Assembly: GCF_934371575.1 (NCBI RefSeq) | Contig: NZ_CAKRNY010000033.1 | Span: forward strand, 1-41,193 | Direction: 5' to 3' | Origin: an uncultured Blautia sp. | GTDB lineage: Bacteria; Bacillota; Clostridia; Lachnospirales; Lachnospiraceae | Length of the DNA: 41,193 nt | In this document: piece after piece, positions 16,008 to 24,873 of the stretch | Layout of the letters: each line of letters opens with the position of its first letter | How positions within the stretch are numbered: the stretch's first letter is position 1 | Translations under genes and position numbers: made by a program | Notes under the pieces: generated by a model | Database searches by the model: none | Told to the model about the DNA's origin: nothing | Seen by the model: only the letters and a program-made list of their open reading frames with translations

Positions 16008-17492
16008 TTATTTTCTCTCTGACGGATACATATGCAGCCAGGGCACCGACGAGGTAATCTTATGGAAATTTTCTCTTACAATTTCCTTCTTTTCTCCATT
16101 TTCCCCAAGAATCAACAGGCGATCTGCCATAGCCAGGGAATCCGATAAATTCAAAGATAAGATCACCACCGAAATCCCCTTATCCAGGAACTTTTCCAAC
16201 ATACTCCAGATAAACATCCGGTGAGCAAGGTCAGCGCCGCAGAAAGGCTGAATACAAAACAGAATCTCCGGTTTCTGCAAAAGTACTCTTGTATACACCA
16301 GCTGATACTTCTGCTTTTCACTCAGTTCCTCCACCGGCATTTCAAAAACATCTGTCCCTAATATAGGACTGTATTCATTCCGAATACTTTTCTGAAGACG
16401 TTTGTTGTGCCAGATTGAAGGAACTTTCTCTGCCAGACAAATACAGAGATTATTCATATAATCCAGTTCCGGAAAAATCATAGTTTTCGTAGTACGTTCC
16501 TGGATTACTGCAATCCTGCCATTTCGCGGAATCTCTGTCTGCTTCCCATTCAACAGGATTTCTCCACTTTCCGGTAAAATATCTCCGGTCAGAATCTTCC
16601 GCAGCTCCTCCATTCCACCGGCATCCATAATCTGTACTGCCAGGCATTCTCCTTTATGCACATCAAAGGAAAAATTACAGGCTGCATCCTCTCCGTAGCC
16701 CTTCCACTGAAAAACAACCGGCGCAGCCTGCTGCCCTTCCCTTTTTTCCGTATGATAACGGACCATATCATTGTATTCCGTCATGTAAGTTACGGGCGGA
16801 TCATTGAACAGTTCCTCTCTTTCCAGAATCTTCTGGATTCTTCCATTGGTAAACAGCGCACATCTGTCACAGATACTGGAAATCTCCTCCAGATGAGAAC
16901 AGATATAAAGAAAAGAAAACCCTTTTTTCACATAATGACGGATAATTCCATGAAGCTTTTTCAACTCATCATCACTGACAAGGGCTCCAACTTCATCCAG
17001 CACGATCAGATGATATCCCATAATCACAGCCCGGAGCAATTCTACAATGATCCGTTCAAAAGTAGAAAGCTTCTCCACATCTTTATTAAGAGGAATGTCC
17101 ATTCCGATATCTTCAAAAAATGGCTTCATCTGCCGGTTCAGAATCTTTGTGCGGATCACCCACTGGCGAAAGCCCGGACGCAGGACAAAAATATTATCTG
17201 CAATGTTCAGATTTCCTGCCAGAGAACTTTTCTCCTGGATAATGCTGATCCTGTTTGCTGCCTTGTAATTCTCTTTCCAGGTGTTTACCTTTTCCCCTCC
17301 ATAATATATATAACCGTCATAGAGAGGAAGGTTCCGTTCCAGAAGCTTCAGAAGAGCTGTTTTCCCATGACTGTTAACAGGCAGAAATCCCATAACCTCC
17401 CCCTGAAAGATCTGAAGGTTGAAGTCCTTCAGCTTCACAACCTCATCCTCTTTATACGTCACACGCTCCATTCTGAGAACTTCATTTCTCAT
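16008..17492 (-). CDS. Degenerate double-ABC protein (RbsA-like pseudo-ATPase) coupled to a histidine kinase
   Basis: A 494-residue protein with the tandem layout of sugar ABC ATPases such as the RbsA-type protein at 22486, but badly eroded. In half 1 the Walker A GENGAGKS is replaced by PVNSHGKT (38-45), keeping only GKT. Walker B VLDE (Asp166, Glu167) and a SH switch remain, and the signature is reduced to LSTFER. In half 2 no P-loop lysine is left (QIMDAGGME, 287-295), and the Walker B acidic pair is replaced by Ile414-Gln415. The frame is intact and full length. Its ATG overlaps the kinase stop (ATGA) and has AGGAG upstream, so it is translated with the two-component system, not with a permease. 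A regulatory rather than transport role is inferred; ATP binding at site 1 remains possible. Confidence 0.85.
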   Translation of the reverse strand: MRNEVLRMERVTYKEDEVVKLKDFNLQIFQGEVMGFLPVNSHGKTALLKLLERNLPLYDGYIYYGGEKVNTWKENYKAANRISIIQEKSSLAGNLNIADNIFVLRPGFRQWVIRTKILNRQMKPFFEDIGMDIPLNKDVEKLSTFERIIVELLRAVIMGYHLIVLDEVGALVSDDELKKLHGIIRHYVKKGFSFLYICSHLEEISSICDRCALFTNGRIQKILEREELFNDPPVTYMTEYNDMVRYHTEKREGQQAAPVVFQWKGYGEDAACNFSFDVHKGECLAVQIMDAGGMEELRKILTGDILPESGEILLNGKQTEIPRNGRIAVIQERTTKTMIFPELDYMNNLCICLAEKVPSIWHNKRLQKSIRNEYSPILGTDVFEMPVEELSEKQKYQLVYTRVLLQKPEILFCIQPFCGADLAHRMFIWSMLEKFLDKGISVVILSLNLSDSLAMADRLLILGENGEKKEIVRENFHKITSSVPWLHMYPSERK

Positions 17493-18553
17493 GCCAGCAC
17501 ACTCCTGTTTTTTACCTGTCTGTCGTCAGTAAGTATAGGGATGGTAATCTCCACATCTGTCCCTTCTCCTGGTACAGAATAAACGTGCATACCATATTCA
17601 TCCCCAAAGATCAGATGGATTCTGTTATTCACATTCACCAGAGCGATTCCGCCCTGTTTTTCTTCGTTGTCGTGAAAAGCCTTGGTTGACTTACCCAGCT
17701 TCTGGTTCAGCTTTGCCAGAGTCATCTCATCCATTCCCACCCCATCGTCGGAAATACGGATGAGCAGGCGATCCTTTGTACACTGAAAACGGATGTAGAG
17801 ATTTCCACCGCCAACCTTCAGCTCCACGCCATGGATAATGCTGTTTTCCAGAATCGGCTGCAACGTCAGTTTGGGGATTCTGCAGTTCATGATCTTTTCA
17901 TACTCTGCAATATCATAATCAATATGAAGCTGCAGCCGGTCCCCGAAACGGTATTTCTGAATTCCGAAATAAGTCTCACAGTTATCCAGTTCTTCCTCCA
18001 CAGAAACCAGATTCTCCACCTTGGTAATGGTGTAACGGAAAAATCTTGCCAGGGCTTCTGTCATATCTGCAACGCTGTCCAAGCCTGCAATAATGGCTTC
18101 TCCACGGATGCTTTCCAGTGTATTGTAGAGAAAGTGGGGATTGATCTGATTCTGCAAAGCCAGGTACTGGGCCTGTCTTTTGTTCAGATCCATATATTGG
18201 GGAGAACGCACAATGCGGTCTACCATTTTCATCTGCTTCTGGATGCTTGGAGTCAGGTTCAAGAGTTCCATATCTTCTTTTTCTGAAAAAATATAACCCT
18301 CCAGAAAACGATCCATCATTTTTTCACAGCGCATGTAAGGACGGTGGATCCACAGCCAGAATACAGTTGGAAACAAAATTGCAAATATTGTTATAATTAT
18401 GGCCATCCACCAGGGTGTTTCTCCTTTATATGCCAATAACAGCTGAATTACCGCCAGAACAATAAAAACTCCGAAGATCACCGTTCCAAGAACAAGAGCA
18501 CGGTTGGATATGTATTTTAATTTTTCTTTGAATTTCATTTTTGATTTATCCAT
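17489..18553 (-). CDS. Sensor histidine kinase, YesM/LytS type, with minimal sensor
   Basis: A 354-residue kinase. Two membrane helices (about 19-41 and 48-69) are separated by only about six residues, so there is almost no extracellular domain and no obvious HAMP. The His_kinase domain has QNQINPHFLYNTLESIR with phosphoacceptor His140, and the HATPase follows with LQPILENSIIHG (N box) and ISDDGVGM (G1 box). It overlaps the response-regulator stop by 8 bases and the following pseudo-ABC gene by 4, so all three are translationally coupled. With so little external sequence it probably senses through a partner, such as the adjacent Rbs-type transporter or the pseudo-ABC protein; this is inference. 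Confidence 0.92.
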   Translation of the reverse strand: MDKSKMKFKEKLKYISNRALVLGTVIFGVFIVLAVIQLLLAYKGETPWWMAIIITIFAILFPTVFWLWIHRPYMRCEKMMDRFLEGYIFSEKEDMELLNLTPSIQKQMKMVDRIVRSPQYMDLNKRQAQYLALQNQINPHFLYNTLESIRGEAIIAGLDSVADMTEALARFFRYTITKVENLVSVEEELDNCETYFGIQKYRFGDRLQLHIDYDIAEYEKIMNCRIPKLTLQPILENSIIHGVELKVGGGNLYIRFQCTKDRLLIRISDDGVGMDEMTLAKLNQKLGKSTKAFHDNEEKQGGIALVNVNNRIHLIFGDEYGMHVYSVPGEGTDVEITIPILTDDRQVKNRSVLA

Positions 18554-20192
18554 ACAATTTTCTATATGTAGAGGGTTTCACCCCTGCCGCTTTCTCAAAG
18601 GTATGTGTGAAATGTTTCGGATCGTTATATCCTACCTTCCTGCAGATTTCTGTCACTGGAAGATTGGATTCCCGAAGGAGCAGCTTGGCCTGTTCCATTC
18701 TCACGTTGATCAGATATTTTGCAAAACCTTCTCCTTCTGTCTTCTTGAATAAGGCACTGAAATAAGCAGTGCTAAGTCCCACCATCTCGCTGACTTCCTC
18801 TAAAGTCAGAGGATCACTGAAATGGTTCTGGATATATTCCTTTGCTTTGCGAACCGGGCGAATGGTATCATTTTCATAGCGTTCAGCCTGTTCCTGGATA
18901 TATTTTTGCTGGAAATCCCCAAGACAGGAAAAAATTTCCTCTATTTTTCCACATTTATCACACTGTTTACGGAATTCCTCCACAGTAGCAGTACGCTCTG
19001 GAATCCGAATACTTGCCGCAAAAATATCAGCTGCAGCATACACCAGTTCAAAAATCTCGCTGCCCCGGATTTCTTTCGCCTTATTTACCGTATCCTGCAA
19101 ATCCTCTACTGCTTCTGCTGCATTCTGAATGCTGGAGATTTCTACGGCATGGGTAATCTCACGAAGATACTTTTTCAACAGCTCACTCTCCTGGATTTCT
19201 GAAGCTTTTCCCATACAGTCAAGAACCCGTCCATCCCCTTTTACCAGTCTTTCCTGGATCAGTTTTCGGGCTTCCTGCATAGAGTCTGCCAAGTGCTCTG
19301 CCTCTTTGTATGCTGCTCCAACTGCCATGGAAAAGCTTACATGCTGAAACATATTTTTCTGGATTTCCATCTGGGTAAGGCTGCTCTTCATGCTCCGGCG
19401 GATGGATTCCTTCTCACTTTCCGGATAGTTAAGAATACCGTAGCAGTAGTCATCACGAATCAGAAGAATTAATTCGCGGCTGTCATTTTTCAGATTTCGC
19501 TCCAGAACCTCGCGAACTTTTTCCATAAGAACCTCACTGGAAGTGGAGCTAATTTCTCTCCCGCCAGCCAGACCTGTTGTTCCATCCATTCTGCCGCCAG
19601 AAATGATCTTTCTTCCATAATCCACTTTCACGCAAAACGCCTGGTACACTCCCTGTCTTGCTTTCAGATGATAAATGCTCGTCAGTGTGTCCTGTGAAAC
19701 CGGCATATCCGGCTGATCCAGCAGCCGGTCGATCAGATTCGCCCGTAAATGGTCATCATCTCTTTTCGCCTTATTTACAAGCTCCTGGTGATTCAGTTCC
19801 GACTCCTTGCGCTCCCCGATCTTTTTCTGCAATTTCTGCAGGGTAGCAGTCAGTTCCCCCTTGTTTACCGGCTTCAGAAGATAATGTCCCACACCGTAAC
19901 TGATAGCCTGCTGTGCATACTCGAAATGGGCGTAACCGCTGATTATGATTACTTCCAGAGCGGAATCCAGCTCCTTCACCCTTTTTACCAGCTCCAGGCC
20001 ACTGCAGCCTGGCATGCGGATATCTGTGATCAGAATATCCGGCTGTGTCTGCCGTACTATTTCGCAGGCTTCCTCTCCGTTGTGGGCGATTCCCACCACC
20101 TTCATTCCCATAGAATCCCAGTCGATCAGTGCCTGGATCAGCTGGCAGATCCGTACCTCATCATCTGCAATTACTACCTTTAAAATCTCCAT
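18546..20192 (-). CDS. Response regulator, YesN type (REC + AraC HTH)
   Basis: A 549-residue response regulator. The receiver domain (about 3-125) has the acidic pair Asp10-Asp11, phosphoacceptor Asp57 (ITDIRMPG) and the conserved Lys in LLKPVNKG. A long middle region (about 140-440) is typical of YesN-like proteins. The C-terminal AraC double helix-turn-helix (about 445-545) includes TLEEVSEMVGLSTAYFSALF. The frame opens at 20258, but ATG at 20192 after a GGAG-containing stretch gives the standard receiver N terminus, so I use it. It is first in the RR-kinase-pseudo-ABC operon. Its likely target is the neighbouring Rbs-type operon, whose promoter lacks a good -35. Confidence 0.93.
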   Translation of the reverse strand: MEILKVVIADDEVRICQLIQALIDWDSMGMKVVGIAHNGEEACEIVRQTQPDILITDIRMPGCSGLELVKRVKELDSALEVIIISGYAHFEYAQQAISYGVGHYLLKPVNKGELTATLQKLQKKIGERKESELNHQELVNKAKRDDDHLRANLIDRLLDQPDMPVSQDTLTSIYHLKARQGVYQAFCVKVDYGRKIISGGRMDGTTGLAGGREISSTSSEVLMEKVREVLERNLKNDSRELILLIRDDYCYGILNYPESEKESIRRSMKSSLTQMEIQKNMFQHVSFSMAVGAAYKEAEHLADSMQEARKLIQERLVKGDGRVLDCMGKASEIQESELLKKYLREITHAVEISSIQNAAEAVEDLQDTVNKAKEIRGSEIFELVYAAADIFAASIRIPERTATVEEFRKQCDKCGKIEEIFSCLGDFQQKYIQEQAERYENDTIRPVRKAKEYIQNHFSDPLTLEEVSEMVGLSTAYFSALFKKTEGEGFAKYLINVRMEQAKLLLRESNLPVTEICRKVGYNDPKHFTHTFEKAAGVKPSTYRKLYG

Positions 20193-20298
20193 GTTCTCCG
20201 TCCCCATTACATGATTACTTTGAAGAAATTTCCCCATTTTTATAGAAACTCTCTCCACTTTTTCTTACTTCTAATGATAATCCATTTCAGCATTTTAA

Positions 20299-20334
20299 GC
20301 AAGAAAACCGCCGGAAAAACCGACGGTTTCTTGC
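20299..20334 (-). terminator. Intrinsic terminator of the Rbs-type operon
   Basis: Long stem on the minus strand: GCAAGAAACCGTCGG pairs with CCGGCGGTTTTCTTGC (one bulge, one wobble) around a T5 loop; the 3' arm is T-rich. It separates the binding-protein gene from the two-component operon. Confidence 0.8.
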
Positions 20335-20405
20335 TCCTTATAATTACTGTCCCAGCCGTCATCATATCCATGACGTTCCATGAACAATATTCCTTTTATT
20401 TCAGA

Positions 20406-21338
20406 TTATTTATCAGAATCCTTTGTGATCACAGATACACCTGTATCTGTAACTTCTCCGCCGAGCTCCTCGCCGTTAATTGCTTTTACAGCTGCTTTTA
20501 CGCCTTCAGATCCCATAACATCCGGGTTCTGAGCCATTGTGCAAAGAAGATATCCGTCATCGATCAGGTTCAGGATCGCGTCAGATTTGTCAAAACCAAC
20601 ACCGATGATGTCAGCGTTTCCAGCTGCTTTGATGGCATTTCCAGCACCAGTTGTGGAGCCTTCATTACATCCGAAGATACCAACAACACCCTGTGTAATG
20701 TAGTTCTCTGCGATACTCTGGGATTTTGCAGCATCACCTTCGCCGTACTGGGTTTCCATGATCTCGAAGTCTGTGCCGTCAAATGCTGCGCGGAAGCCTT
20801 CCTCACGGTTTACGCAGGAATCAGTAGCTGCGTTTACATTAATGATACCGATTTTTCCAGATGTAATACCAGCATCCTCAAGCGCCTTCTTCATCTCTTC
20901 TCCTGCTGTTGTTCCAGCTGCTTTGTTGTCTGTGGAGAAAGTAGCTTCTGCCTCTACATTTGCAGGGGAGTCAACATATACGATCTTAATTCCCTGATCT
21001 TTTGCTTCCTGAAGTGCAGAAGAAATAGCGTCTGGTCCATTTGCAGCAACCATGATCGCGTCATAGCCGCCTGCTACTGCATTGTTTACACACTCGATCT
21101 GCTGAGCGTCATCCTTTGTATTCGGGGACATGAAGTCAACTGTTACACCAAGCTCTTTTGCTTCTTCCTGAGCGCCTTCGTTCAGGGTGATCCAGTGCTG
21201 GTCGATAGAGTCCATTGTGATCAGCGCAATTTTCTCATCGCCTGTAGCCTTAACATCATCTGATGCATAAACAGTAGCTGCTCCAAGGGAAGCGATCATA
21301 GATACTGCACATACCATAGCTAAAAGTTTTCTTTTCAT
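20406..21338 (-). CDS. Sugar ABC transporter substrate-binding protein (RbsB-like)
   Basis: A 310-residue binding protein of the ribose/galactose class (type I fold, Peripla_BP_4). After a signal peptide (about 1-26, cleavage likely after VYA) the ligand-binding protein starts with KIALITMDSIDQHW, followed by VDFMSPNTKDDAQQI and the hinge-side motif GFDKSDAILN. There is no lipobox: the only early cysteine (Cys10) sits in AMVC, which signal peptidase II would not recognise. That is unusual for a Gram-positive binding protein. AGGAGG lies nine bases before the ATG. It is the last gene of an ATPase-permease-binding protein operon. The sugar is unknown. Confidence 0.93.
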   Translation of the reverse strand: MKRKLLAMVCAVSMIASLGAATVYASDDVKATGDEKIALITMDSIDQHWITLNEGAQEEAKELGVTVDFMSPNTKDDAQQIECVNNAVAGGYDAIMVAANGPDAISSALQEAKDQGIKIVYVDSPANVEAEATFSTDNKAAGTTAGEEMKKALEDAGITSGKIGIINVNAATDSCVNREEGFRAAFDGTDFEIMETQYGEGDAAKSQSIAENYITQGVVGIFGCNEGSTTGAGNAIKAAGNADIIGVGFDKSDAILNLIDDGYLLCTMAQNPDVMGSEGVKAAVKAINGEELGGEVTDTGVSVITKDSDK

Positions 21339-21476
21339 TGTAAAAATCCTCCTAAAAATTATTTTTTATAACTACCCGCCTTCTCCATTTGCGGTTTAGT
21401 TTCATGAAATTATTTTACATTTCCCATATTCAGTTGTCGATTTCATTTTCCTGTGAAAAATACTGTTTTCTTGCGG

Positions 21477-22493
21477 TTATTTTTTTCTGTGTTTGCCAAA
21501 CTGTCCATTTCTTACAACTACATCCAGCAATACGGCTGCAACTACGATCACGCCGATTACAACTCGCTGGATACCAACCTGTGCACCGATCATGTTCAGA
21601 CCATTTTCCAGTGTCTGCCAGACAGCTGCACCTGCGAAGGTTCCAAGAAGGATTCCAGTTCCTCCAAGTGGGGAAACGCCACCGATTACGCCGGCTGCTA
21701 CGCCGTACATCTCGTACATGTTTCCAGCTTCCATATTTCCCATACCAGCCTGTGCGCAAAGGATAAGACCAACTACACAGGAGCATACGGAGCTTACCAG
21801 ATAAGTCTTTACTGTGGTGGAAACTACGTTTACACCAGAAAGCTTTGCTGCGTCCACGTTAGAACCGATTGCGTAAATATGACGGCCTGTACGTGTCTTG
21901 GATAAGATGAAGAAAAATATAACAAAAATAACAAGTGCGATCCAGAATGTGTTATAAATACCAAGTGTTTTACCGTAATAAAAACAATTTTGGAATGCAT
22001 CAGCCGTTTCTTTTCCAACACCTGTTGCAATGGCATCTGTATTTCTGTTTCCGTTTACCATGTAGGCAATTCCTCGTGCTACGAACATGGTTCCCAGTGT
22101 TGCAATAAATGGAGGAAGTTTAAACTTTCCAACCAGATATCCGTTTACCACACCAACTACCAGACAGGCAATAAGTGCGATCACAATTGCAAGGAATGGT
22201 GCCATTCCTGTTGTCATTAAGGTGGCTGCGATCATGGCGCTCATTCCGACCATGGATCCGATTGACAGGTCAATGTTTCCAGTGATCAGTACGTAACTTT
22301 GTGCAATACCGATCAGCAGGTACTTGGACATGGAACGCAGCAGGTTCAACATATTCTGTCCTGAAAAGACCGCCGGGTTAATGATACCAAATGCGATATA
22401 AATAATGATCAGCCCCACGAATGCGGTAAGTGCTGCCCCCATTCCCCTGATTCCCAATAATTTCTTTAAGGGGCGTTGCTGTTTACTATTCAT
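21477..22493 (-). CDS. Sugar ABC transporter permease (RbsC-like)
   Basis: A 338-residue CUT2 permease with eight to ten membrane segments, including the family motifs GNIDLSIGSMVGMSAMIAA and GIQRVVIGVIVVAAVLLDV. The open frame starts at 22535, but ATG at 22493 with GGGAGG upstream is the better start (MNSKQQRPLKK). It overlaps the ATPase gene by 8 bases, so the two are coupled. It forms the membrane channel for the RbsB-like protein encoded 138 bases downstream. Confidence 0.93.
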   Translation of the reverse strand: MNSKQQRPLKKLLGIRGMGAALTAFVGLIIIYIAFGIINPAVFSGQNMLNLLRSMSKYLLIGIAQSYVLITGNIDLSIGSMVGMSAMIAATLMTTGMAPFLAIVIALIACLVVGVVNGYLVGKFKLPPFIATLGTMFVARGIAYMVNGNRNTDAIATGVGKETADAFQNCFYYGKTLGIYNTFWIALVIFVIFFFILSKTRTGRHIYAIGSNVDAAKLSGVNVVSTTVKTYLVSSVCSCVVGLILCAQAGMGNMEAGNMYEMYGVAAGVIGGVSPLGGTGILLGTFAGAAVWQTLENGLNMIGAQVGIQRVVIGVIVVAAVLLDVVVRNGQFGKHRKK

Positions 22494-24018
22494 TTTTACT
22501 TCCTCCCTCAGTTTCCTTAATACTCTTGTTTTCAAAGGATGTTGCCATTGTCAGGATCTCATCCTGGGTGGCTTCCCTTGCTGAAACCTCACCGGTGATA
22601 CGTCCGTCACACATTACGATGATACGGTCTGCAATTCCCATGACCTCCGGCATTTCAGAGGATACAAACATAACTGCAATTCCCTGTTTTTTCAGCTCAT
22701 TCATCAGATTGTAAATTTCTACCTTTGCGCCAACATCAATTCCTCTTGTTGGCTCATCGAAGATAACAACCCGTGAATCTCTTGCAAGCCATTTTCCAAC
22801 AACTACTTTCTGCTGGTTTCCACCAGAAAGATTACCAGAATCAATTTCTACGTTCGGTGTTTTGATCTGGAGATCCTTCACTGCTTTTTCGCAAAGAGCA
22901 TCTTCTTTTCCTGAGTTTATCACACCCATCTTATTGCATACAAGGTCAAGATTTGGCAGTGCCAGGTTCTGGCGAATACTCAGTTTCGTACACAGACCGT
23001 CTTTTTTACGATCCTCAGGAGCAAGTACAACACCGTTTCGGATGGCATCCATTGGACAGTTGACTTCAATTTTTTTACCATCCACATAAAGCTCTCCGCT
23101 GTCTTTCGGATCAACACCGAAGATGGCTCTTGTAGTCTCCGTTCTTCCGGCTCCCATCAGTCCCGCAAATCCTACGATCTCGCCTTCATATAAAGAGAAG
23201 TTGATATCGCGGACCATTTTTCCGGCGTTAAGATTTTTTACTTCAAAAATCTTCTTGCCTTTTTTGCATTCCACTCTCGGGAATTTTTCTTTAATCTCAC
23301 GGCCTACCATATTTTTGATAATGTAGTCCATGTCCATGTCTTTGAAATTACCGTCTGTTATGTATTGTCCATCTCTCATGATGGTAACTCTGTCCACGAT
23401 ATGGGACAGCTCTTCCAGTCTGTGTGAAATATATACGATTCCTCTTCCTTCGTCCCTCAGCTTTCGGATGATACGGAAAAGATCATCAATTTCTTTTGCT
23501 GTCAGAGAAGATGTAGGCTCGTCCATGATCAGGATCCTTGCATTGATGGAAAGTGCTTTTGCAATTTCAACCATCTGCTGTTTGGATACTGGCAGATCTC
23601 CTACGATCTGATCCGGGCTGATGTCGATTCGAAGATCGTCCAGAACCTTCTTGGCTTCTTTCCGCATCTTCGCATTATTTAAGGATAAACCACCTTTTAC
23701 TTCTCTTCCAAGGAACATGTTCTCCGTTACTGTTAAGTGCCTGCACATGTTCAATTCCTGATGGATAATGGCTACTCCTGCTTCCTGGGCCTGCTTTGGT
23801 GTCAGGTCGTCATAGGATTTTCCGAAGATTTCCATCGTTCCTTCGTCTCTGGTATATACACCGCTGAGGATTTTCATCAGGGTTGATTTTCCGGCTCCGT
23901 TTTCCCCCAGCAGCGCCATGACTTCTCCAGAACGCAGCTCAAATTTTACATGATCCAGGGCCTTAACACCCGGGAAGCTTTTGCTGATATTGTTCATGGA
24001 GACAATGACCTCATTCAT
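22486..24018 (-). CDS. Sugar ABC transporter ATPase (RbsA-like, two NBDs)
   Basis: A 510-residue tandem ATPase of the CUT2 class. NBD1 has Walker A GENGAGKST (38-46), signature LPVSKQQMVEIAKAL, Walker B ILIMDEPTSS and YISHRLEEL. NBD2 has the usual class-specific weak P-loop GLMGAGRTE, signature LSGGNQQKVVVGKWL and Walker B VVIFDEPTRGID. It energises the RbsC-like permease encoded next. It is a useful internal yardstick for the degenerate paralogue at 16008. It is the first gene of its operon, separated from the sugar-acid operon by a terminator at 24150-24190. Sugar specificity (ribose, galactose, xylose or other) cannot be told. Confidence 0.95.
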   Translation of the reverse strand: MNEVIVSMNNISKSFPGVKALDHVKFELRSGEVMALLGENGAGKSTLMKILSGVYTRDEGTMEIFGKSYDDLTPKQAQEAGVAIIHQELNMCRHLTVTENMFLGREVKGGLSLNNAKMRKEAKKVLDDLRIDISPDQIVGDLPVSKQQMVEIAKALSINARILIMDEPTSSLTAKEIDDLFRIIRKLRDEGRGIVYISHRLEELSHIVDRVTIMRDGQYITDGNFKDMDMDYIIKNMVGREIKEKFPRVECKKGKKIFEVKNLNAGKMVRDINFSLYEGEIVGFAGLMGAGRTETTRAIFGVDPKDSGELYVDGKKIEVNCPMDAIRNGVVLAPEDRKKDGLCTKLSIRQNLALPNLDLVCNKMGVINSGKEDALCEKAVKDLQIKTPNVEIDSGNLSGGNQQKVVVGKWLARDSRVVIFDEPTRGIDVGAKVEIYNLMNELKKQGIAVMFVSSEMPEVMGIADRIIVMCDGRITGEVSAREATQDEILTMATSFENKSIKETEGGSKNE

Positions 24019-24062
24019 TCCATTCCCTCCTCATTTATTTGTTTTTGTTTTCCTTTGTTGAT

Positions 24063-24111
24063 ATTATCTTAACTCATACGATGGGTTTGGGATAGAGGGG
24101 GAGAGTTTGGG
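24063..24111 (-). promoter_or_regulatory. Candidate activator-dependent promoter of the Rbs-type operon
   Basis: A -10-like GATAAT (24063-24068, minus strand) has no recognisable -35. Instead a C-rich tract carries two copies of CCCAAAC (plus-strand GTTTGGG at 24085-24091 and 24105-24111), 20 bases apart and in phase with two helix turns. The proximal copy sits where the -35 would be. This fits a pair of binding sites for the AraC-type output domain of the nearby response regulator; that link is inferred. Confidence 0.4.
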
Positions 24112-24149
24112 TTTATGGGGGTTTTTTATTGTATAAAGGGTATGGGTGT

Positions 24150-24190
24150 AAAAAAACAGGACCCTGTTTTCATGTAGGATCCTGTTTTTT
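24150..24190 (-). terminator. Intrinsic terminator of the sugar-acid operon
   Basis: Minus-strand ACAGGATCC pairs with GGGTCCTGT (one G-U) around a 12-base loop, followed by a T7 tract. A T6 tract on the other strand could make it bidirectional. Confidence 0.85.
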
Positions 24191-24219
24191 GTGAATATGA
24201 ATATGTGTAATACCTCCGA

Positions 24220-24858
24220 TTATTTTCGGATGGAATCAACCAGTTTTCGCGCTTCTGCTGTCAGTTCTCTGATCTTGTCAAATTCTCCGTTTTTTACAAG
24301 CTCTCCTTTTACCATCCAGCTTCCGCCGCAACATATAATTTTGTCAAAGGAAAGATAATCTTCCAGATTTTTTGCATTAATACCGCCAGTGGGCATAAAC
24401 TTAATTCCCACATAAGGTGCAGCCATAGCCTTGATCATGGCAACTCCGCCTGCCGGTTCTGCCGGGAAAAATTTTACCACCTTAAGGCCTCTTTTTACTG
24501 CCTGCGCAACCTCAGACGGTGTGATGCAGCCTGGGAAAACAGGAATTTCTTTTTCCAGACAGTAATCTACAATCTCCGGATCAAATCCAGGGCTTACAAT
24601 GAACTTCGCACCAGCTGCAACAGCTGCATCCACCTGCTCTCTGGTAAGAACAGTTCCTGCTCCTACAAGCATCTCCGGAAACTGCTCTGTCATCAGACGG
24701 ATTGATTCTTCTGCTGCCTCTGTACGGAAAGTTACCTCTGCACATGGAAGTCCACCTTCAACAAGTGCCTTGGCAAGGGGTACTGCATCTTTTGTATCTT
24801 CCAGCACAACTACCGGAACAACACCAAGCTTCTGAAACATTTCTGCTATATCCATCAT
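24220..24858 (-). CDS. eda: KDPG/KHG aldolase
   Basis: A 212-residue class I aldolase cleaving 2-keto-3-deoxy-6-phosphogluconate to pyruvate and glyceraldehyde 3-phosphate, and typically also acting on 4-hydroxy-2-oxoglutarate. The Schiff-base lysine is in VKFFPAE (Lys129); Glu41 (EVTFRT) and GAGTVL (about 67-72) are conserved. Two ATGs in tandem start the gene, with AAAGGA seven bases before the first. It is the last gene of the five-gene sugar-acid operon, 15 bases after the KDG kinase, and is followed by a strong terminator. Confidence 0.95.
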   Translation of the reverse strand: MMDIAEMFQKLGVVPVVVLEDTKDAVPLAKALVEGGLPCAEVTFRTEAAEESIRLMTEQFPEMLVGAGTVLTREQVDAAVAAGAKFIVSPGFDPEIVDYCLEKEIPVFPGCITPSEVAQAVKRGLKVVKFFPAEPAGGVAMIKAMAAPYVGIKFMPTGGINAKNLEDYLSFDKIICCGGSWMVKGELVKNGEFDKIRELTAEARKLVDSIRK

Positions 24859-24873
24859 TTAAATTTCCTTTCG

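Noticed and set aside
16008..17492. The degenerate ABC gene as a pseudogene
   Set aside because: Frame intact over 494 codons, proper start coupling to the kinase, and selective loss of catalytic residues while the rest of the fold is kept.
20211..21263. A 350-codon plus-strand frame opposite the RbsB-like gene
   Set aside because: Cys- and Ile-rich nonsense typical of antisense frames; the minus strand carries a clear binding protein.
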